DNA of 64,000 nucleotides, taken from assembly GCF_030698175.1 (NCBI RefSeq), contig NZ_JAUYNT010000006.1, positions 62,001-126,000 of the forward strand, given 5' to 3'. Under the pieces are notes generated by a model, which was not told the origin of the DNA, ran no database searches, and saw only the letters and a program-made list of their open reading frames with translations. A program made the position numbers and the translations under genes. Shown here one piece after another: positions 38,960 through 49,790 of this stretch. This stretch comes from Pseudomonas sp. Lineage in GTDB: Bacteria; Pseudomonadota; Gammaproteobacteria; Pseudomonadales; Pseudomonadaceae. Positions within the stretch are counted from its first letter, which is position 1. Each line of letters starts with the position of its first letter.

Positions 38960-39466
38960 GCCGCCAAAAGTGGCCCGTTCAGCGGATGATCGCTATAGCC
39001 ATCGCTGAACGACAAAGAGTTATTCAGGACGTAGGGCCGTCCCACGGACTGTTCGAAGATAGAAAGGCCACCAAGGCCGCGAACACTCCGGAAACCAAGG
39101 CCTTGAGATATCAGCCGCGAGAACCCCGCTGGGGTAATCGCAATTAATGCAACCCGCTGCGAAATCTGCGAGCGGCACCCGATTCTTCGGATACGTGTAG
39201 GGTGGAGACGCACAACCATCGGACTGTGTAGCACTGGGCTTTTCAAGACGCTTCATTCTGTCCGCTACCGATGGTTGATTCCTCCTCCTGACTGATACGT
39301 TCAGTCTTCACCAATACCAGGAGACGTCGTCGCGAACCCGGGCCAATTGGCCGAGCATCGCTAGACACTGGAGCGCCTGACAAGCGCTCCTGACGCACCT
39401 GCACCGACCGTTAGAGTCGTGTGTGCCGAGCGCCATTTCCGCCAGCCCGGAAACCGACGGTACAAC
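38960..39466 (+). ncRNA. Long rne leader RNA, probably including the rne-II motif
   Basis: These 507 bases have no credible gene. Stems are visible near the gene: GACTGA/TCAGTC (39290-39306), the palindrome GGCCAATTGGCC (39341-39352) and GGAGCGC/GCGCTCC (39370-39390). RNase E binds its own 5' leader to control its level, and Pseudomonas rne leaders carry the conserved rne-II structure. Presence of rne-II here is inferred from position. Confidence 0.6.
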
Positions 39467-42400
39467 ATGAAAAGAATGCTAATTAACGCAACTCAACCCG
39501 AAGAGTTGCGTGTCGCACTAGTAGATGGTCAACGCCTGTATGACCTGGACATCGAGTCCGGGGCACGCGAGCAAAAGAAATCGAACATCTACAAAGGCCG
39601 CATCACCCGCGTAGAACCAAGCCTTGAAGCCGCTTTCGTCGATTTCGGCTCTGATCGCCACGGCTTTCTGCCGCTCAAAGAAGTTTCCCGCGAATACTTC
39701 AAGAAAGGCACCGAAGGCCGTGCCAACATTAAGGACGCGCTGACCGAAGGTCAGGAAGTCATAGTTCAGGTCGAGAAAGAAGAGCGTGGCAACAAGGGCG
39801 CCGCCCTGACCACCTTTATCAGCCTGGCTGGCCGTTACCTGGTGCTGATGCCGAACAACCCACGGGCTGGCGGCATTTCACGGCGCATCGAAGGCGAAGA
39901 GCGTAACGAACTGCGTGAAGCCCTCAACGGCCTCAACGCACCGGCCGACATGGGCTTGATCGTGCGCACTGCCGGCCTTGGCCGTAGCAGCGACGAAATG
40001 CAGGGTGACCTCGATTACCTGATGCAGCTCTGGGCCGCCATCAAAGAAGCCTCCCTGGACCGCGCCGCACCTTTCCTGATTTACCAGGAAAGCAACGTGA
40101 TCATCCGCGCCATCCGCGACTACCTGCGCCAAGACATCGGCGAAGTACTGATCGACAGCGTCGAAGCGCAAGAAGAAGCCCTGAGCTTCATCCGCCAAGT
40201 GATGCCGCAGTACGAAAGCAAAATCAAATTGTACGAAGACAGCGTGCCGCTGTTTAACCGCTTCCAGATCGAAAGCCAAATCGAAACCGCCTTCCAGCGC
40301 GTAGTGACCCTACCGTCCGGCGGCTCGATCGTGATCGACCCGACCGAAGCTCTGGTCTCTATCGACATCAACTCGGCCCGCGCCACCAAAGGCGCCGACA
40401 TCGAAGAAACCGCGCTGCAGACCAACCTCGAAGCCGCCGAAGAAATCGCCCGCCAGCTGCGCCTGCGCGACATTGGCGGCTTGGTAGTGATCGACTTCAT
40501 CGACATGACACCGGCCAAAAACCAGCGCGCCGTGGAAGACAAGGTCCGCGAAAGCCTCGAAGCCGACCGTGCCCGCGTGCAAGTTGGGCGTATCTCGCGC
40601 TTTGGCCTGCTGGAAATGTCCCGTCAGCGTCTGCGTCCATCGCTGGGCGAGAGCAGCGGCATCGTCTGCCCACGCTGCAACGGCCAAGGCCTGATCCGCG
40701 ACGTCGAATCGCTGTCGCTGGCGATCCTGCGCCTGATCGAAGAAGAAGCCCTGAAAGACCGCACCGCCGAAGTTCGCGCGCAAGTGCCGATCCCGGTCGC
40801 CGCGTTCCTACTCAACGAGAAACGCAACTCGATCACCAAGATCGAACTGCGCAGCCGTGCCCGCATCGTCATCCTGCCGAACGATCACTTGGAAACGCCG
40901 CACTTTGAAGTGCAGCGCCTGCGTGATGACAGCGCCGATCTGCAAGCCGGCCAGTCAAGCTACGAAATGACTGCCGTCGAAGTCGAAGAAGTCCAACCAG
41001 CTGCGGCCACCCGCACCCTGGTTCGCCAAGACGCAGCCATTAAGACCGCGCCACAGCGCACTGCACCTGTGCCGGTGAGCGAGGCTCCGGCCGCGCCAGT
41101 TGCTCACGTTGAAAGCGCCCAGCCAAGCCTGTTCAAAGGTCTGGTCAAATCGCTGGTGAGCTTGTTTGCCGGTAAAGAAGAACCGCTGCTGGTCATCGAA
41201 AAGCCTGCCGGCGAACGCCCTCCGCGCGCCGAAGAAGCCCGCCGCAGCAACAGCGGTCGTCCGCAAACCCGTGGCCGTGGTGGCCGCAGCGGTGGTCGCG
41301 ATGAAGAGCGCAAGCCGCGTGAAGAGCGCCCTGCCCGCGAAGAACGTGCCGCCCGCGAACCCCGTGAGCCGCGCGAAGAGCGTCCAGCCCGCGCACCGCG
41401 TGAAGAACGCCAGCCCCGTGAAGCAGTAGAAGTTCGCGAGCCACAAGAAGTTCGTCAATCGCGTCCACCCCGCGAAGAACGCCCGGCCCGCGCACCGCGT
41501 GAAGAACGCCAGCCAAGAGAAGAGCGGCAAACCCGTGAACTGCGCGAGCCTTTGGATGCACAAGGCCAGCCAGTAGCGCAAGAAGCTGCACGCACCGACG
41601 CACCCCGCGAAGAACGCCCGGCTCGTGCACCGCGCGAAGAGCGTCAACCACGGGCGCCACGTGAAGAGCGCCAGCCACGCCCTGCCGCCGCTAGCGAAAC
41701 TGCCGCAACTGAAGAAGAAGCACTGCCTGTTGATGAGCAACTGCTGGATGACGAGCAGGATGGCGCCGAAGGCGAGCGTCCACGTCGTCGCTCACGCGGT
41801 CAGCGTCGTCGCAGCAATCGTCGCGAGCGTCAAAGCGATGCCAACGGCAACGTGATTGAAGGCAGCGAAGAAAGCACTGAGGCAAACGACGGCGAAGAAA
41901 GCAGCCAAGATTTGCCGGCCAGCACTGTTGTGGCAGTAGCCGCTGCAGTAGCCAGCGAAGTAATCGCCGACAACCAAAGCGCCGCAAGCACTGAAGCTGT
42001 TGCCAGCACCGAGCCAGCTGAAGTTGCCGTAGCGCAGACCGAAGTGGTCGCCGCTCCGGTAATCGAAGCCATTGTTGAAGTTACTGCACCAGCACCGACC
42101 CGCGTCGAAGCCCCAGCAGAAACCCAAGCAGAGGCCGAGCCTGCACCCGCAGCAGTAATTGCAGAAGTGGTTGCGGTCGCCGAACCAGTAGTAGTCAACG
42201 AAGCTGCCGCTATCGAAGCTGCACCCGCAGTCGTTGCCGAGCCGGTTAGCAGCACTGGTCGCGCACCGAACGACCCACGGGAAATTCGTCGCCGTCAACG
42301 CGAAGCCGAGGCGCTTGCCAGCCAAGCTGCAGCAGCTCCTGTTGTTGCGCCTATCGAAGTGAGCGTGGCCGAGGTTGAAGTAGCCGCTGTCGAGGTTGCC

Positions 42401-42601
42401 GTTGAGGCCGCAGCTCCTGAGGCTGTAACTGAAGCAGTTGAAGCGGTAGACGCCGCACCAGCAGCCGAAAGCAGCAGCGCTGAAGAGCCCGCCCAAGCCA
42501 CTATCGAGTTCGTAGCCCCGACTGAAGTCGAGACTGCCGGCCCGCAAGAGCCTGAGCCAGTAGCAGCTCCGCAGACCGAGGAAGAGAAACCTCTCGCCTA
42601 A
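39467..42601 (+). CDS. rne: Ribonuclease E
   Basis: From ATG 39467 the protein has 1044 residues ([20 protein letters not shown]). The N-terminal catalytic half has the S1 domain ([20 protein letters not shown]), the DNase I-like part with DFIDM and IDINSAR metal residues, and the zinc link CPRCNGQG near residue 404. The C-terminal half is disordered scaffold: an Arg/Glu/Pro tract built on repeats of [10 protein letters not shown] (about residues 590-750), then long Ala/Val/Glu-rich stretches that end in EEEKPLA. It starts RNA decay and matures rRNA and tRNA in the degradosome at the inner membrane. Confidence 0.98.
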   Translation: MKRMLINATQPEELRVALVDGQRLYDLDIESGAREQKKSNIYKGRITRVEPSLEAAFVDFGSDRHGFLPLKEVSREYFKKGTEGRANIKDALTEGQEVIVQVEKEERGNKGAALTTFISLAGRYLVLMPNNPRAGGISRRIEGEERNELREALNGLNAPADMGLIVRTAGLGRSSDEMQGDLDYLMQLWAAIKEASLDRAAPFLIYQESNVIIRAIRDYLRQDIGEVLIDSVEAQEEALSFIRQVMPQYESKIKLYEDSVPLFNRFQIESQIETAFQRVVTLPSGGSIVIDPTEALVSIDINSARATKGADIEETALQTNLEAAEEIARQLRLRDIGGLVVIDFIDMTPAKNQRAVEDKVRESLEADRARVQVGRISRFGLLEMSRQRLRPSLGESSGIVCPRCNGQGLIRDVESLSLAILRLIEEEALKDRTAEVRAQVPIPVAAFLLNEKRNSITKIELRSRARIVILPNDHLETPHFEVQRLRDDSADLQAGQSSYEMTAVEVEEVQPAAATRTLVRQDAAIKTAPQRTAPVPVSEAPAAPVAHVESAQPSLFKGLVKSLVSLFAGKEEPLLVIEKPAGERPPRAEEARRSNSGRPQTRGRGGRSGGRDEERKPREERPAREERAAREPREPREERPARAPREERQPREAVEVREPQEVRQSRPPREERPARAPREERQPREERQTRELREPLDAQGQPVAQEAARTDAPREERPARAPREERQPRAPREERQPRPAAASETAATEEEALPVDEQLLDDEQDGAEGERPRRRSRGQRRRSNRRERQSDANGNVIEGSEESTEANDGEESSQDLPASTVVAVAAAVASEVIADNQSAASTEAVASTEPAEVAVAQTEVVAAPVIEAIVEVTAPAPTRVEAPAETQAEAEPAPAAVIAEVVAVAEPVVVNEAAAIEAAPAVVAEPVSSTGRAPNDPREIRRRQREAEALASQAAAAPVVAPIEVSVAEVEVAAVEVAVEAAAPEAVTEAVEAVDAAPAAESSSAEEPAQATIEFVAPTEVETAGPQEPEPVAAPQTEEEKPLA

Positions 42602-42615
42602 AAGCTGCACCAACG

Positions 42616-42646
42616 AAAAGGGGATGCCAAAAGCATCCCCTTTTTT
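42616..42646 (+). terminator. Terminator after rne
   Basis: AAAAGGGGATGC-CAAAA-GCATCCCCTTTTTT is a strong hairpin with a T-run 15 bases after the rne stop. It also faces the end of murB. Confidence 0.93.
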
Positions 42647-42691
42647 GTGGGCCATGGAAAAGCACCACAGCCCCCGACAGCGCTTATTGGT

Positions 42692-43711
42692 TCAGAGCAC
42701 GTTTGGCTCTATCTCTAACTCGACCGCAAACCGCTCGGCGATATCGGCCTGAATCCGCCGCGCCAGACTTAACAGTTGCGCACCGGTGGCCGCGCCATAG
42801 TTGACCAAGACCAGCGCTTGCTGTTGATGTACGCCGGCATCGCCCTCGCGAAAACCCTTCCAGCCCGCGCGCTCAATCAACCAACCGGCGGCCAACTTAA
42901 ACTGATCATTGGGCTGCTCATAAGCCACCAAATCTGGGTGCTCGCTGCGCAAGCGTTGCACCAGCGCAGCCGAGACCACAGGATTTTTGAAGAAGCTACC
43001 GGCATTGCCGAGCACGGCCGGATCGGGCAGTTTTTCACTGCGGATGGCGCACACCGCGCGACTGACATCGCTGGCGGTTGGTGCAGCTATGCCCTGCCCT
43101 TGCAGATACTGGCGCAAGGGCCCGTACTGCAGATGCAAAGCGGCTTGTCGGCGCAAGATAAAGCGCACCCGTAAAATTAACCAACGCCCCGCCTCACGCT
43201 TGAACAGACTGTCGCGGTAACCGAAAGCGGCTTGCTCGAGGCTAAACTCGCGCAACTCACCAGTCTCTCGATCCAGCGCGGTCAAGCCGGCAAACACATC
43301 CTTCAGCTCCACCCCATAGGCCCCGATGTTTTGCATCGGCGCGGCGCCGACGGTGCCGGGGATCAAGCTGAGATTCTCCAACCCCATCAAGCCCTGCGCC
43401 AAACTCCAGAGCACGAAGGGATGCCAGGGTTCGCCGGCCTCGGCTTCGACCATGACCTCATCGTCGCTGTCAGCCAGCAAGCGAATACCGCGACTAGCCA
43501 TGCGCAGCACCAGTGCATCAACATCGTGAGTCAGCAACAGATTGCTGCCGCCGCCGATCACCAGCAAGGCTAACTGTCGCTCACGGGCCAAGGCCAAGGC
43601 TTCACGCACCTGCGCATCATCCTGAGCCTGGGCAAACAGGCGAGCCCTGACGTTCAGCCCGAAGCTGTTAAAGGCTTTTAGCGAAACATTTTGCTCTAGT
43701 TGCAAACTCAC
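42692..43711 (-). CDS. murB: UDP-N-acetylenolpyruvoylglucosamine reductase
   Basis: The 339-residue FAD enzyme reduces the enolpyruvyl group to make UDP-MurNAc. It starts with GTG overlapping the upstream phosphatase stop. The FAD site is LLVIGGGSNLLLTHDVDALV, the Tyr-loop region has GLENLSLIPGTVGAAPMQNI, and the catalytic Ser is in GNAGSFFKNPVV. The length and the Y loop are those of type I (E. coli-like) MurB. Confidence 0.96.
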   Translation of the reverse strand: MSLQLEQNVSLKAFNSFGLNVRARLFAQAQDDAQVREALALARERQLALLVIGGGSNLLLTHDVDALVLRMASRGIRLLADSDDEVMVEAEAGEPWHPFVLWSLAQGLMGLENLSLIPGTVGAAPMQNIGAYGVELKDVFAGLTALDRETGELREFSLEQAAFGYRDSLFKREAGRWLILRVRFILRRQAALHLQYGPLRQYLQGQGIAAPTASDVSRAVCAIRSEKLPDPAVLGNAGSFFKNPVVSAALVQRLRSEHPDLVAYEQPNDQFKLAAGWLIERAGWKGFREGDAGVHQQQALVLVNYGAATGAQLLSLARRIQADIAERFAVELEIEPNVL

Positions 43712-44172
43712 AAGCGCCCCTTCAGCTCGGCGACCAGCTCATCACAAGCCTGCTCAAGCAAATCCAGCACCAACTCAAAGCCCTCTTCGCCGCTGTAGTA
43801 GGGATCGGGGACCTCCTCAGTCGGCAAGCCATAGCGGCGCAAGAACAGGTCCAGCTGCGCGATGCCGGCGGCGGGCTGCATGCTTTGTAAGTGCTGCAGA
43901 TTGTTTTGGTCCATGGCGAAAATCAGCTCAAAGCCGGCAAAGTCAGCCGCGCACACTTGCCGCCCACGCAGCGCCGACAGATCGTAGCCCCGACGTTGCG
44001 CGGCCAAACGGGTGCGACTGTCGACTGGCTTGCCCACATGCCAGTCGCTGGTGCCGGCCGAATCAACGCTAACCAACTCCTGCAGCCCGGCCGCCGCCAG
44101 CTTGTGGCGCAATACGCCCTCGGCGGTCGGCGAACGGCAGATATTGCCCAGGCAAACAAACAAGACTCGCAT
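43708..44172 (-). CDS. Low-molecular-weight protein tyrosine phosphatase
   Basis: From ATG 44172 the protein has 154 residues ([20 protein letters not shown]); an upstream extension of 50 codons is the kdsB frame shadow. The P-loop C7-x5-R13-S with Cys12 (CLGNICRS) and the general acid Asp in VPDPYYSGEEGFE are complete. ATG and the kdsB stop form TGATG. Its substrate is not known; it resembles the PtpA type. It links kdsB to murB in one transcript. Confidence 0.94.
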   Translation of the reverse strand: MRVLFVCLGNICRSPTAEGVLRHKLAAAGLQELVSVDSAGTSDWHVGKPVDSRTRLAAQRRGYDLSALRGRQVCAADFAGFELIFAMDQNNLQHLQSMQPAAGIAQLDLFLRRYGLPTEEVPDPYYSGEEGFELVLDLLEQACDELVAELKGRL

Positions 44173-44936
44173 CAAGCCCCCAGCAACGCGCGCACGCGCT
44201 GCAAATCTTCCAGGGTATCGACGCCGGCCGGTGGCGACTCCAGCGCGTCGGCCACATGGATACGCACGCCATGCCAGAGCGCCCGCAACTGCTCCAGGCA
44301 TTCGGTATCTTCCAGCCAGCATGGGCCCCAGGCGACGAAGTCCTGCAAAAAGCCCGCGCGATAGGCATAAATGCCGATGTGCCGGCGATACGGAACCTGC
44401 GCCGGCAACTGCTCACGCCCCAAGGCAAACGCATCCCGCGCCCAAGGCAAGGGCGCGCGACTAAAAGTCAGCGCCAGCCCGTTCACATCGGCAACCACCT
44501 TCACCGCATTGGGATTAAACAGGGTTTCCACATCAGTAATAGCTTCGGCCAAAGTGGCAATTTGCGCCTCGGCATGCTTCGCCAAATTGGCCGCAACCTG
44601 ATCGATAATCGCCGGCGGAATCAGCGGTTCATCACCCTGCACGTTGACCACAATCGCGTCCGCCGCCAACCCCAGTTGCAATGCCACTTCAGCCAAGCGA
44701 TCGGTGCCGGAGTTGTGATCGACGCGGGTCAATACCACTTCGGCGCCAAAGGCCTGACAAGCCTCAAGAATGCGCAGGTCATCGGTGGCTATCACCACCC
44801 GCGCGGCACTGCTTTTTTTCGCCTGCTGCCACACATGCTGAACCATGGGTTTGCCGGCGATGTCTTGCAAGGGTTTGCCGGGCAAGCGACTGGAGGCATA
44901 ACGGGCCGGAATAACGACGGTAAACACGCTGCTCAT
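44172..44936 (-). CDS. kdsB: 3-deoxy-manno-octulosonate cytidylyltransferase
   Basis: The 254-residue enzyme activates Kdo as CMP-Kdo for lipopolysaccharide core. The nucleotide-binding N-terminus [33 protein letters not shown] and [19 protein letters not shown] are typical. It lies after the Trm112-like gene and lpxK, all of which serve the outer membrane. Confidence 0.97.
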   Translation of the reverse strand: MSSVFTVVIPARYASSRLPGKPLQDIAGKPMVQHVWQQAKKSSAARVVIATDDLRILEACQAFGAEVVLTRVDHNSGTDRLAEVALQLGLAADAIVVNVQGDEPLIPPAIIDQVAANLAKHAEAQIATLAEAITDVETLFNPNAVKVVADVNGLALTFSRAPLPWARDAFALGREQLPAQVPYRRHIGIYAYRAGFLQDFVAWGPCWLEDTECLEQLRALWHGVRIHVADALESPPAGVDTLEDLQRVRALLGA

Positions 44937-44948
44937 GACTTACTTATC

Positions 44949-45134
44949 CTATTTATCTAGGCGTTCATCGGTACTCAAGGTACGCGCTTCGGTTTCCAGC
45001 ATCACCGGGATACCGTCGCGTACTGGAAACGCCAAGGCGTCGGCTTTGCAGATCAACTCGGACTTGTCGCGAGCCAGGTGCAACGGGCCTTTACACAGGG
45101 GACAGGCGAGAATATCGAGCAGTTTCGGGTCCAT
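44949..45134 (-). CDS. Trm112-like zinc-ribbon protein (YcaR family)
   Basis: The 61-residue protein ([20 protein letters not shown]) has CPLC and later cysteine in [20 protein letters not shown], the short Trm112 fold found next to lpxK and kdsB in most gammaproteobacteria. In eukaryotes Trm112 activates methyltransferases; in bacteria of this family the role is not settled. Confidence 0.93.
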   Translation of the reverse strand: MDPKLLDILACPLCKGPLHLARDKSELICKADALAFPVRDGIPVMLETEARTLSTDERLDK

Positions 45135-45198
45135 GGGGACTCCTTGATAAGGGGGTTAAAACGGCGCGGCGAGTAGCCCGCAAGCAGACAACTGCGCT

Positions 45199-46203
45199 TT
45201 AGCGTGAGACAGCCAACAGGCGATCGAGCTGGCTGTCCAGCCACAGACTAAACGCCGCCGATGGCCGGGCATCCACCGCCAAATACCACCAGTCCGACTG
45301 GGCAAAGGCCCGGCACTTGACCGCGTCTTTTTCCGTCATCAGCAATGGCAGCGACGGGCTGAACGACAGTTGCGCGGCACTGTACTGCGCGTGGTCGGCA
45401 AAGGCATGCGCAATCGGCTGCCAGTGTAGCGCCTCGAGCGTGTTGAAGAAACGCTGCGGATTGCCGATCCCGGCGACCGCATGCAGCGCTTGGCCAGGCG
45501 GGAAAGCACTTAGGCAGCGATGCTCGCCGGTTAGCAAGTTGACCAGCGCGGTAGGCTGCAAGGTAAAGGCGTAACCATCACTGCGATCAGCCGCGGCGCC
45601 GTTATACAGCAGCGCATCGACGCTGTGCAGGCGCTCGACCGGCTCGCGCAAGGGACCGGCCGGCAGGCAACGAGCATTGCCCAGGCCCCGGGCAGCATCG
45701 ATCAGTACCAGCTCCAGGTCACGGGCCAGACGGTAGTGCTGCAAACCGTCATCGCAGAGAATCAGGTCCAGCGGCTCGGCGTCCAATAACGCCTGGACGG
45801 CGCGACCACGATCAGGATCGATCATCAGCGCCACGCCACTGCGCTGCACTATCAGCAAGGGCTCATCGCCCGCCACCGCAGCCGACTGCTCGCCACGCAC
45901 TCGCCAAGGCCAGCTGGGCGGCTGGGCGCCGTAGCCGCGACTGACCACGCCGACGCGCAGGCCACGGGTCCGGCAATGTTCGATTAAATACAGAATTAGC
46001 GGAGTCTTGCCGGTGCCGCCGACGGTGATATTGCCCACCACTATCACCGGCACTGGCGCGCGATAAATGGCGCCACGCCCGGCCACGAAATTACCGCGCT
46101 TACGCTTGACCACCGCGCGGTACAGCCACTCCAGCGGGCGCAGCAGCAGCAACGCCGGATGGCCTTGATACCAAGCTTGCAGCAGGCGTTCGGTAACGCT
46201 CAT
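45199..46203 (-). CDS. lpxK: Tetraacyldisaccharide 4'-kinase
   Basis: From ATG 46203 the protein has 334 residues. It phosphorylates the lipid A precursor at the 4' position. The N-terminal membrane-contact region is followed by the P-loop [14 protein letters not shown] and the [12 protein letters not shown] and [20 protein letters not shown] motifs. The ATG and the exbD stop overlap as TGATG. The order exbB-exbD-lpxK-kdsB is conserved. Confidence 0.96.
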   Translation of the reverse strand: MSVTERLLQAWYQGHPALLLLRPLEWLYRAVVKRKRGNFVAGRGAIYRAPVPVIVVGNITVGGTGKTPLILYLIEHCRTRGLRVGVVSRGYGAQPPSWPWRVRGEQSAAVAGDEPLLIVQRSGVALMIDPDRGRAVQALLDAEPLDLILCDDGLQHYRLARDLELVLIDAARGLGNARCLPAGPLREPVERLHSVDALLYNGAAADRSDGYAFTLQPTALVNLLTGEHRCLSAFPPGQALHAVAGIGNPQRFFNTLEALHWQPIAHAFADHAQYSAAQLSFSPSLPLLMTEKDAVKCRAFAQSDWWYLAVDARPSAAFSLWLDSQLDRLLAVSR

Positions 46204-46643
46204 CAAGGCGCCGCCTTGGCCTCAACGGTGGTGATGCGCAGGTGAGCAAAGCCCAGTTTGCCGGCAGCATCCATCGCGGTGATAAAGGCTTGGTGAGGGG
46301 TTTTGGCATCGGCACTAATGGTCAAAGGCAAGCTGTTGTCGCCCTCGGACTCGCGCTGCAGGGCGCTCATCAGGCTGGCCAGGTCGTTGGTTAGCAAGCT
46401 TTGTGCATTGACTTGGTATTGGCCATCGGCGCCGATGGCGATTTCCAATTGCTTCAGCTCGGTCTGCGTCGGCGGGCTGCCACTGGACGCCTCGGGCAAC
46501 TCGATCTTCAGCTGGTTGGGCCGACTAAAAGTGGTAGTCACCACAAAAAACAGCAGCAACACGAAGATCACATCAATCAACGAGGTGAGGTTGAGGAAAA
46601 CCTCTTCGCGAGCCACATTGCCCGCTCTGCGGCGAAATTTCAC
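46203..46643 (-). CDS. exbD: ExbD/TolR-family inner-membrane protein
   Basis: The 146-residue protein starts GTG inside a GTGA overlap with exbB. A single membrane span near residue 25 ([19 protein letters not shown]) carries the functional Asp of the proton channel ([12 protein letters not shown]). The rest is a periplasmic domain ([20 protein letters not shown]). With its ExbB partner it would use the proton gradient; the TonB-type energised protein is unknown. It sits next to lpxK and comEC. Confidence 0.93.
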   Translation of the reverse strand: MKFRRRAGNVAREEVFLNLTSLIDVIFVLLLFFVVTTTFSRPNQLKIELPEASSGSPPTQTELKQLEIAIGADGQYQVNAQSLLTNDLASLMSALQRESEGDNSLPLTISADAKTPHQAFITAMDAAGKLGFAHLRITTVEAKAAP

Positions 46644-47275
46644 GCTTTAGCTTCCTCGCTGAAATCCACCTCACGGTCACCCTGCACCACCTCGACCAAC
46701 TTGATGGCCTCCTGCTCCATCGCCACCACCAACTCATCGACCCGACGCAGCAGGTAGCGATGGAAGAACACCGCCGGAATCGCCACGATCAAGCCGGCAG
46801 CTGTGGTGATCAAAGCCTTGCCAATACCACTGGCGAGCGAGGCGGTGTTGCTCATGCCATCGCCCATAAAGCCGTTAAAAATCTCGATCATGCCGAACAC
46901 TGTGCCGAGCAAACCCAGCAACGGCGCCATGGCGGCAATCGAGCCGAGGGCATTGAGGTAGCGCTCCAGCTCATGGATAACCCGACTGGCGGCCTCCTCG
47001 ATGCACTCCTTCATGATCTCACGACCATGCTTGGAGTTGGCCAAGCCGGCGGCCAGCACTTCACCCAAGGGCGAGGTGGCGCGCAGATCTTTGAGCTTTT
47101 GCGCATTCAGTTGTTTGTCTTTGATCCAGCGCCACACCAGCCCGAGCAGATGCGGTGGCGACACGCGACTGGCGCGTAAGGTCCACAGGCGTTCGGCGAC
47201 TATGGCGGTGGCGACTATCGAACTCAAAATAATTGGCAGCATCATCCAGCCGCCGGCTTTCACTAATTCCCACAC
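46640..47275 (-). CDS. exbB: ExbB/TolQ-family proton channel protein
   Basis: From GTG 47275 the protein has 211 residues (VWELVKAGGWMMLPIILSSI). A GGAGG site nine bases upstream decides this start over the GTG at 47305. Three membrane segments are visible: near residue 15, then NALGSIAAMAPLLGLLGTVF and GIGKALITTAAGLIVAIPAV, with the conserved Thr and Gly residues of the family. It forms the channel with ExbD. It is the first gene of the exbB-exbD-lpxK run. Confidence 0.94.
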   Translation of the reverse strand: MWELVKAGGWMMLPIILSSIVATAIVAERLWTLRASRVSPPHLLGLVWRWIKDKQLNAQKLKDLRATSPLGEVLAAGLANSKHGREIMKECIEEAASRVIHELERYLNALGSIAAMAPLLGLLGTVFGMIEIFNGFMGDGMSNTASLASGIGKALITTAAGLIVAIPAVFFHRYLLRRVDELVVAMEQEAIKLVEVVQGDREVDFSEEAKA

Positions 47276-47348
47276 GCAAGCCACCCTCCAATAAAAAGTG
47301 GCCACACTCTAGCATAGGGTCGCCAGTGCGCCGACCGACGCACTTCGC

Positions 47349-49586
47349 TTATTTTATCAATTCAGGCTGCCAAAAATGCCGCACTTCACGCGCCCCGTAC
47401 GCGGGTGCACGGCGGCCCAACTGAATCCGCAGCGCACCACTGGGCACGTTGTCGTACAGCACCGCCCCCAATGCCTGGTAACGCGCCAACACCTGTGGAT
47501 GGGGATGACCATAAGGGTTGCGCCGGCCCCGCGAGAGCAGCACCCCACGCGGCTGCACGGCGCGTAAAAAAGCCCTGGAAGACGAACTAAGACTGCCGTG
47601 ATGGGGCGCTTGCAGCCAGTCGGCATGCAGATCGCCGGCACGCTTAAGCAAGGCAAACTCTGCGGCCTTATCAATGTCGCCGGTCAACAATAAGCGCTCG
47701 CCACCCTGCGCCTCGACCAATAGCACGCAAGACGATGGATTACCGGCCGGCGCTTGCTGCCAGCGCCAGGTGGTAAAGCCCACCCCATCCCACTGCCAGT
47801 GCGCACCATCGACGCAGGGTTGCGCCGCTAAAGAGGCAGGCAATTCGCCGGCCTCCCCGCTTAACACCTGGGCTATAGGCAAACCACGGGCCAGGGCCAA
47901 AGCGCCACCGGCGTGGTCCATATCGGCATGACTGAGCAGCATCAGGTCGAGTTTTTTCACCCCCAAGCCACGCACCGCCGGCAGCACTATGCGCTCACCC
48001 AGATCGAAATCGGCATGTTTGGGGCCGGCGTCATACAGCAGATTGTGCGTACGAGTACGCAGCAGCACCGATAAACCCTGCCCCACATCCCACTGCCAGA
48101 CCTCCACCTCCCCCAGAGGCGGCGTAACAACCGGCGGGTAAAACAGCGGCAACAGCAGCAGCAGGCCCAAACCACGCCAAGGCACGCCTGCGGGCAGCAA
48201 CAGCAGCAATGCGCCAAGACTGGCCAGCAACCAGCCCCACAGCGGCACTGTGGCTGACAGCCAAGCCGGGAACCAGCTGGCCACCTGCCCCAGCAACACA
48301 AACAACAACTGCATTAAACCGCCGGCCAGCCACAAACAGCCCTCCCCCAACCAAGGAATCGGCAACAGCAAGGTGCCGAGCAATGCCAAGGGCGTCACCA
48401 GCAAGCTCAGCCAGGGCACTGCAAACAGGTTGGCCAGCGGGCCACTCAGGCTAATAGGCAAACCCAAGGCCAGCAGCAGCGGCAACAAGCCCAACGCCAG
48501 GCTCCACTGCGCTCGCCACCATGCATGCCACCAGGGCCAGGCGCCGAGACGCCCGGCAAACACCCAGGCGAGCAACGCCACCGCCGCAAACGACAGCCAA
48601 AAACCGGTCTGCAAACTGGCCAGCGGCTCGACCAACAACACGCCAGCGAACGCCAGTAATAACGGCCACCAGACGCCCAGATGACGAAAACGCAAGCGCC
48701 ACAGCAACACCAACCCGACCATCACGCAGGCCCGTTGCACCGGCACCTCAAAACCTGCCAACAGCGCATAAGCCAGGGCGACGACAAAGCCCAGCCCGCA
48801 GGCGCAAGGCAGCCAGGGCAATTTCTTTGGCCAGAGGCCGAGCCGCGCCAAGCCCACCACCAGGGCATAGACCAAGCCGGCCAGCAACGCGATTTGCTGA
48901 CCGGAAATCACCAGCAGATGCACGGTTCCCGTGGCCTGCAGCAGCTGCCAGTCTTGCCGTGACAACCCCGAACCGTCACCCAGCACCAAAGCGGCGAGCG
49001 CGCCCTGGCGGCCAAAGGCATCGACAGCCAGCAGACGCCTGCGCAACTGGTCGCGCCAAGCGGCAATCCCTGTCGCCGCTTGCACGCGCTCGCCGGCCTT
49101 AACCGTGCCCAGCGCACCAACCCGTTGTGCCAGCAGCCACGCCTGATAATCGAAAACCCGCGGATTAACCGAGCCATAGGGGCTGCGCAACTGCACTGCC
49201 AACCGCCAGCGCTCACCTGCAAGCACCGAAGGCCCGGCCACCCACGACACCCGTATCAGCTGCGGCAGCTCGGCCCGTCGCGCCTGCGCCTGGGCTAATT
49301 GAAAGCGCACCACGCCGCCGCGTAATTCCGGCAAGCCCACCACCACACCCTCCAACCACAGGGTGCGGCCATCCAACTCAGGGGCCAAACGATCATCCAA
49401 GGCCAGCTGCGCCGAGACACAGGCCCAGCTGAAACCAAAGAGAAAAAACGCCAGTGGATAGCCGCGGGTCGGCAGCAGCAACAGACCGAGCAGCGGCAAT
49501 AACAGCAATAGCCATAACGGCGGCAAGGCCGGCAAGAAACGCAAGACCAATAGCCCCAGAGCAAGCGCCAGCATCCCTGCGCGCAT
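47349..49586 (-). CDS. comEC: ComEC/Rec2-type DNA uptake channel
   Basis: From ATG 49586 (GGGAG nine bases upstream) the protein has 745 residues. N-terminal membrane spans and an OB-like DUF4131 domain (VVRFQLAQAQARRAELPQL) come first. The competence domain follows, with LLVISGQQIALLAGLVYAL and many spans to about residue 470. A metallo-beta-lactamase domain follows (LMLLSHADMDHAGGALALAR, WLQAPHHGSLSSSSRAFL). The protein would carry single-stranded DNA across the inner membrane in natural transformation. The intact length suggests that it is functional. Confidence 0.95.
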   Translation of the reverse strand: MRAGMLALALGLLVLRFLPALPPLWLLLLLPLLGLLLLPTRGYPLAFFLFGFSWACVSAQLALDDRLAPELDGRTLWLEGVVVGLPELRGGVVRFQLAQAQARRAELPQLIRVSWVAGPSVLAGERWRLAVQLRSPYGSVNPRVFDYQAWLLAQRVGALGTVKAGERVQAATGIAAWRDQLRRRLLAVDAFGRQGALAALVLGDGSGLSRQDWQLLQATGTVHLLVISGQQIALLAGLVYALVVGLARLGLWPKKLPWLPCACGLGFVVALAYALLAGFEVPVQRACVMVGLVLLWRLRFRHLGVWWPLLLAFAGVLLVEPLASLQTGFWLSFAAVALLAWVFAGRLGAWPWWHAWWRAQWSLALGLLPLLLALGLPISLSGPLANLFAVPWLSLLVTPLALLGTLLLPIPWLGEGCLWLAGGLMQLLFVLLGQVASWFPAWLSATVPLWGWLLASLGALLLLLPAGVPWRGLGLLLLLPLFYPPVVTPPLGEVEVWQWDVGQGLSVLLRTRTHNLLYDAGPKHADFDLGERIVLPAVRGLGVKKLDLMLLSHADMDHAGGALALARGLPIAQVLSGEAGELPASLAAQPCVDGAHWQWDGVGFTTWRWQQAPAGNPSSCVLLVEAQGGERLLLTGDIDKAAEFALLKRAGDLHADWLQAPHHGSLSSSSRAFLRAVQPRGVLLSRGRRNPYGHPHPQVLARYQALGAVLYDNVPSGALRIQLGRRAPAYGAREVRHFWQPELIK

Positions 49587-49790
49587 AGCCAAACACTCCC
49601 GAAAAACAGATTCACCGCTCTGAGCATAGCGGCTCAGTGGCCTTTGCCCGCCCCGCTCAAGACTTGTCACAAAGTGGTCGAGGGTGAGTCGCGCAAAGCT
49701 GTGCATAATATTGTCGAAGTCCCACCGCCGCTGTTGACGCCTGCGTCGCGGCCTGCGCGCCGACAGCAACAGAACCTAGAGAGCGCCCAG

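Noticed and set aside
37942..39246. Long version of RluC with 117 extra residues
   Set aside because: The extra part reads through the rne promoter and leader, and the conserved N-terminus begins at 38895.
41792..42655. 287-codon minus-strand open frame opposite the rne tail
   Set aside because: It mirrors the Ala/Glu repeats of RNase E and includes the terminator; no start signal.
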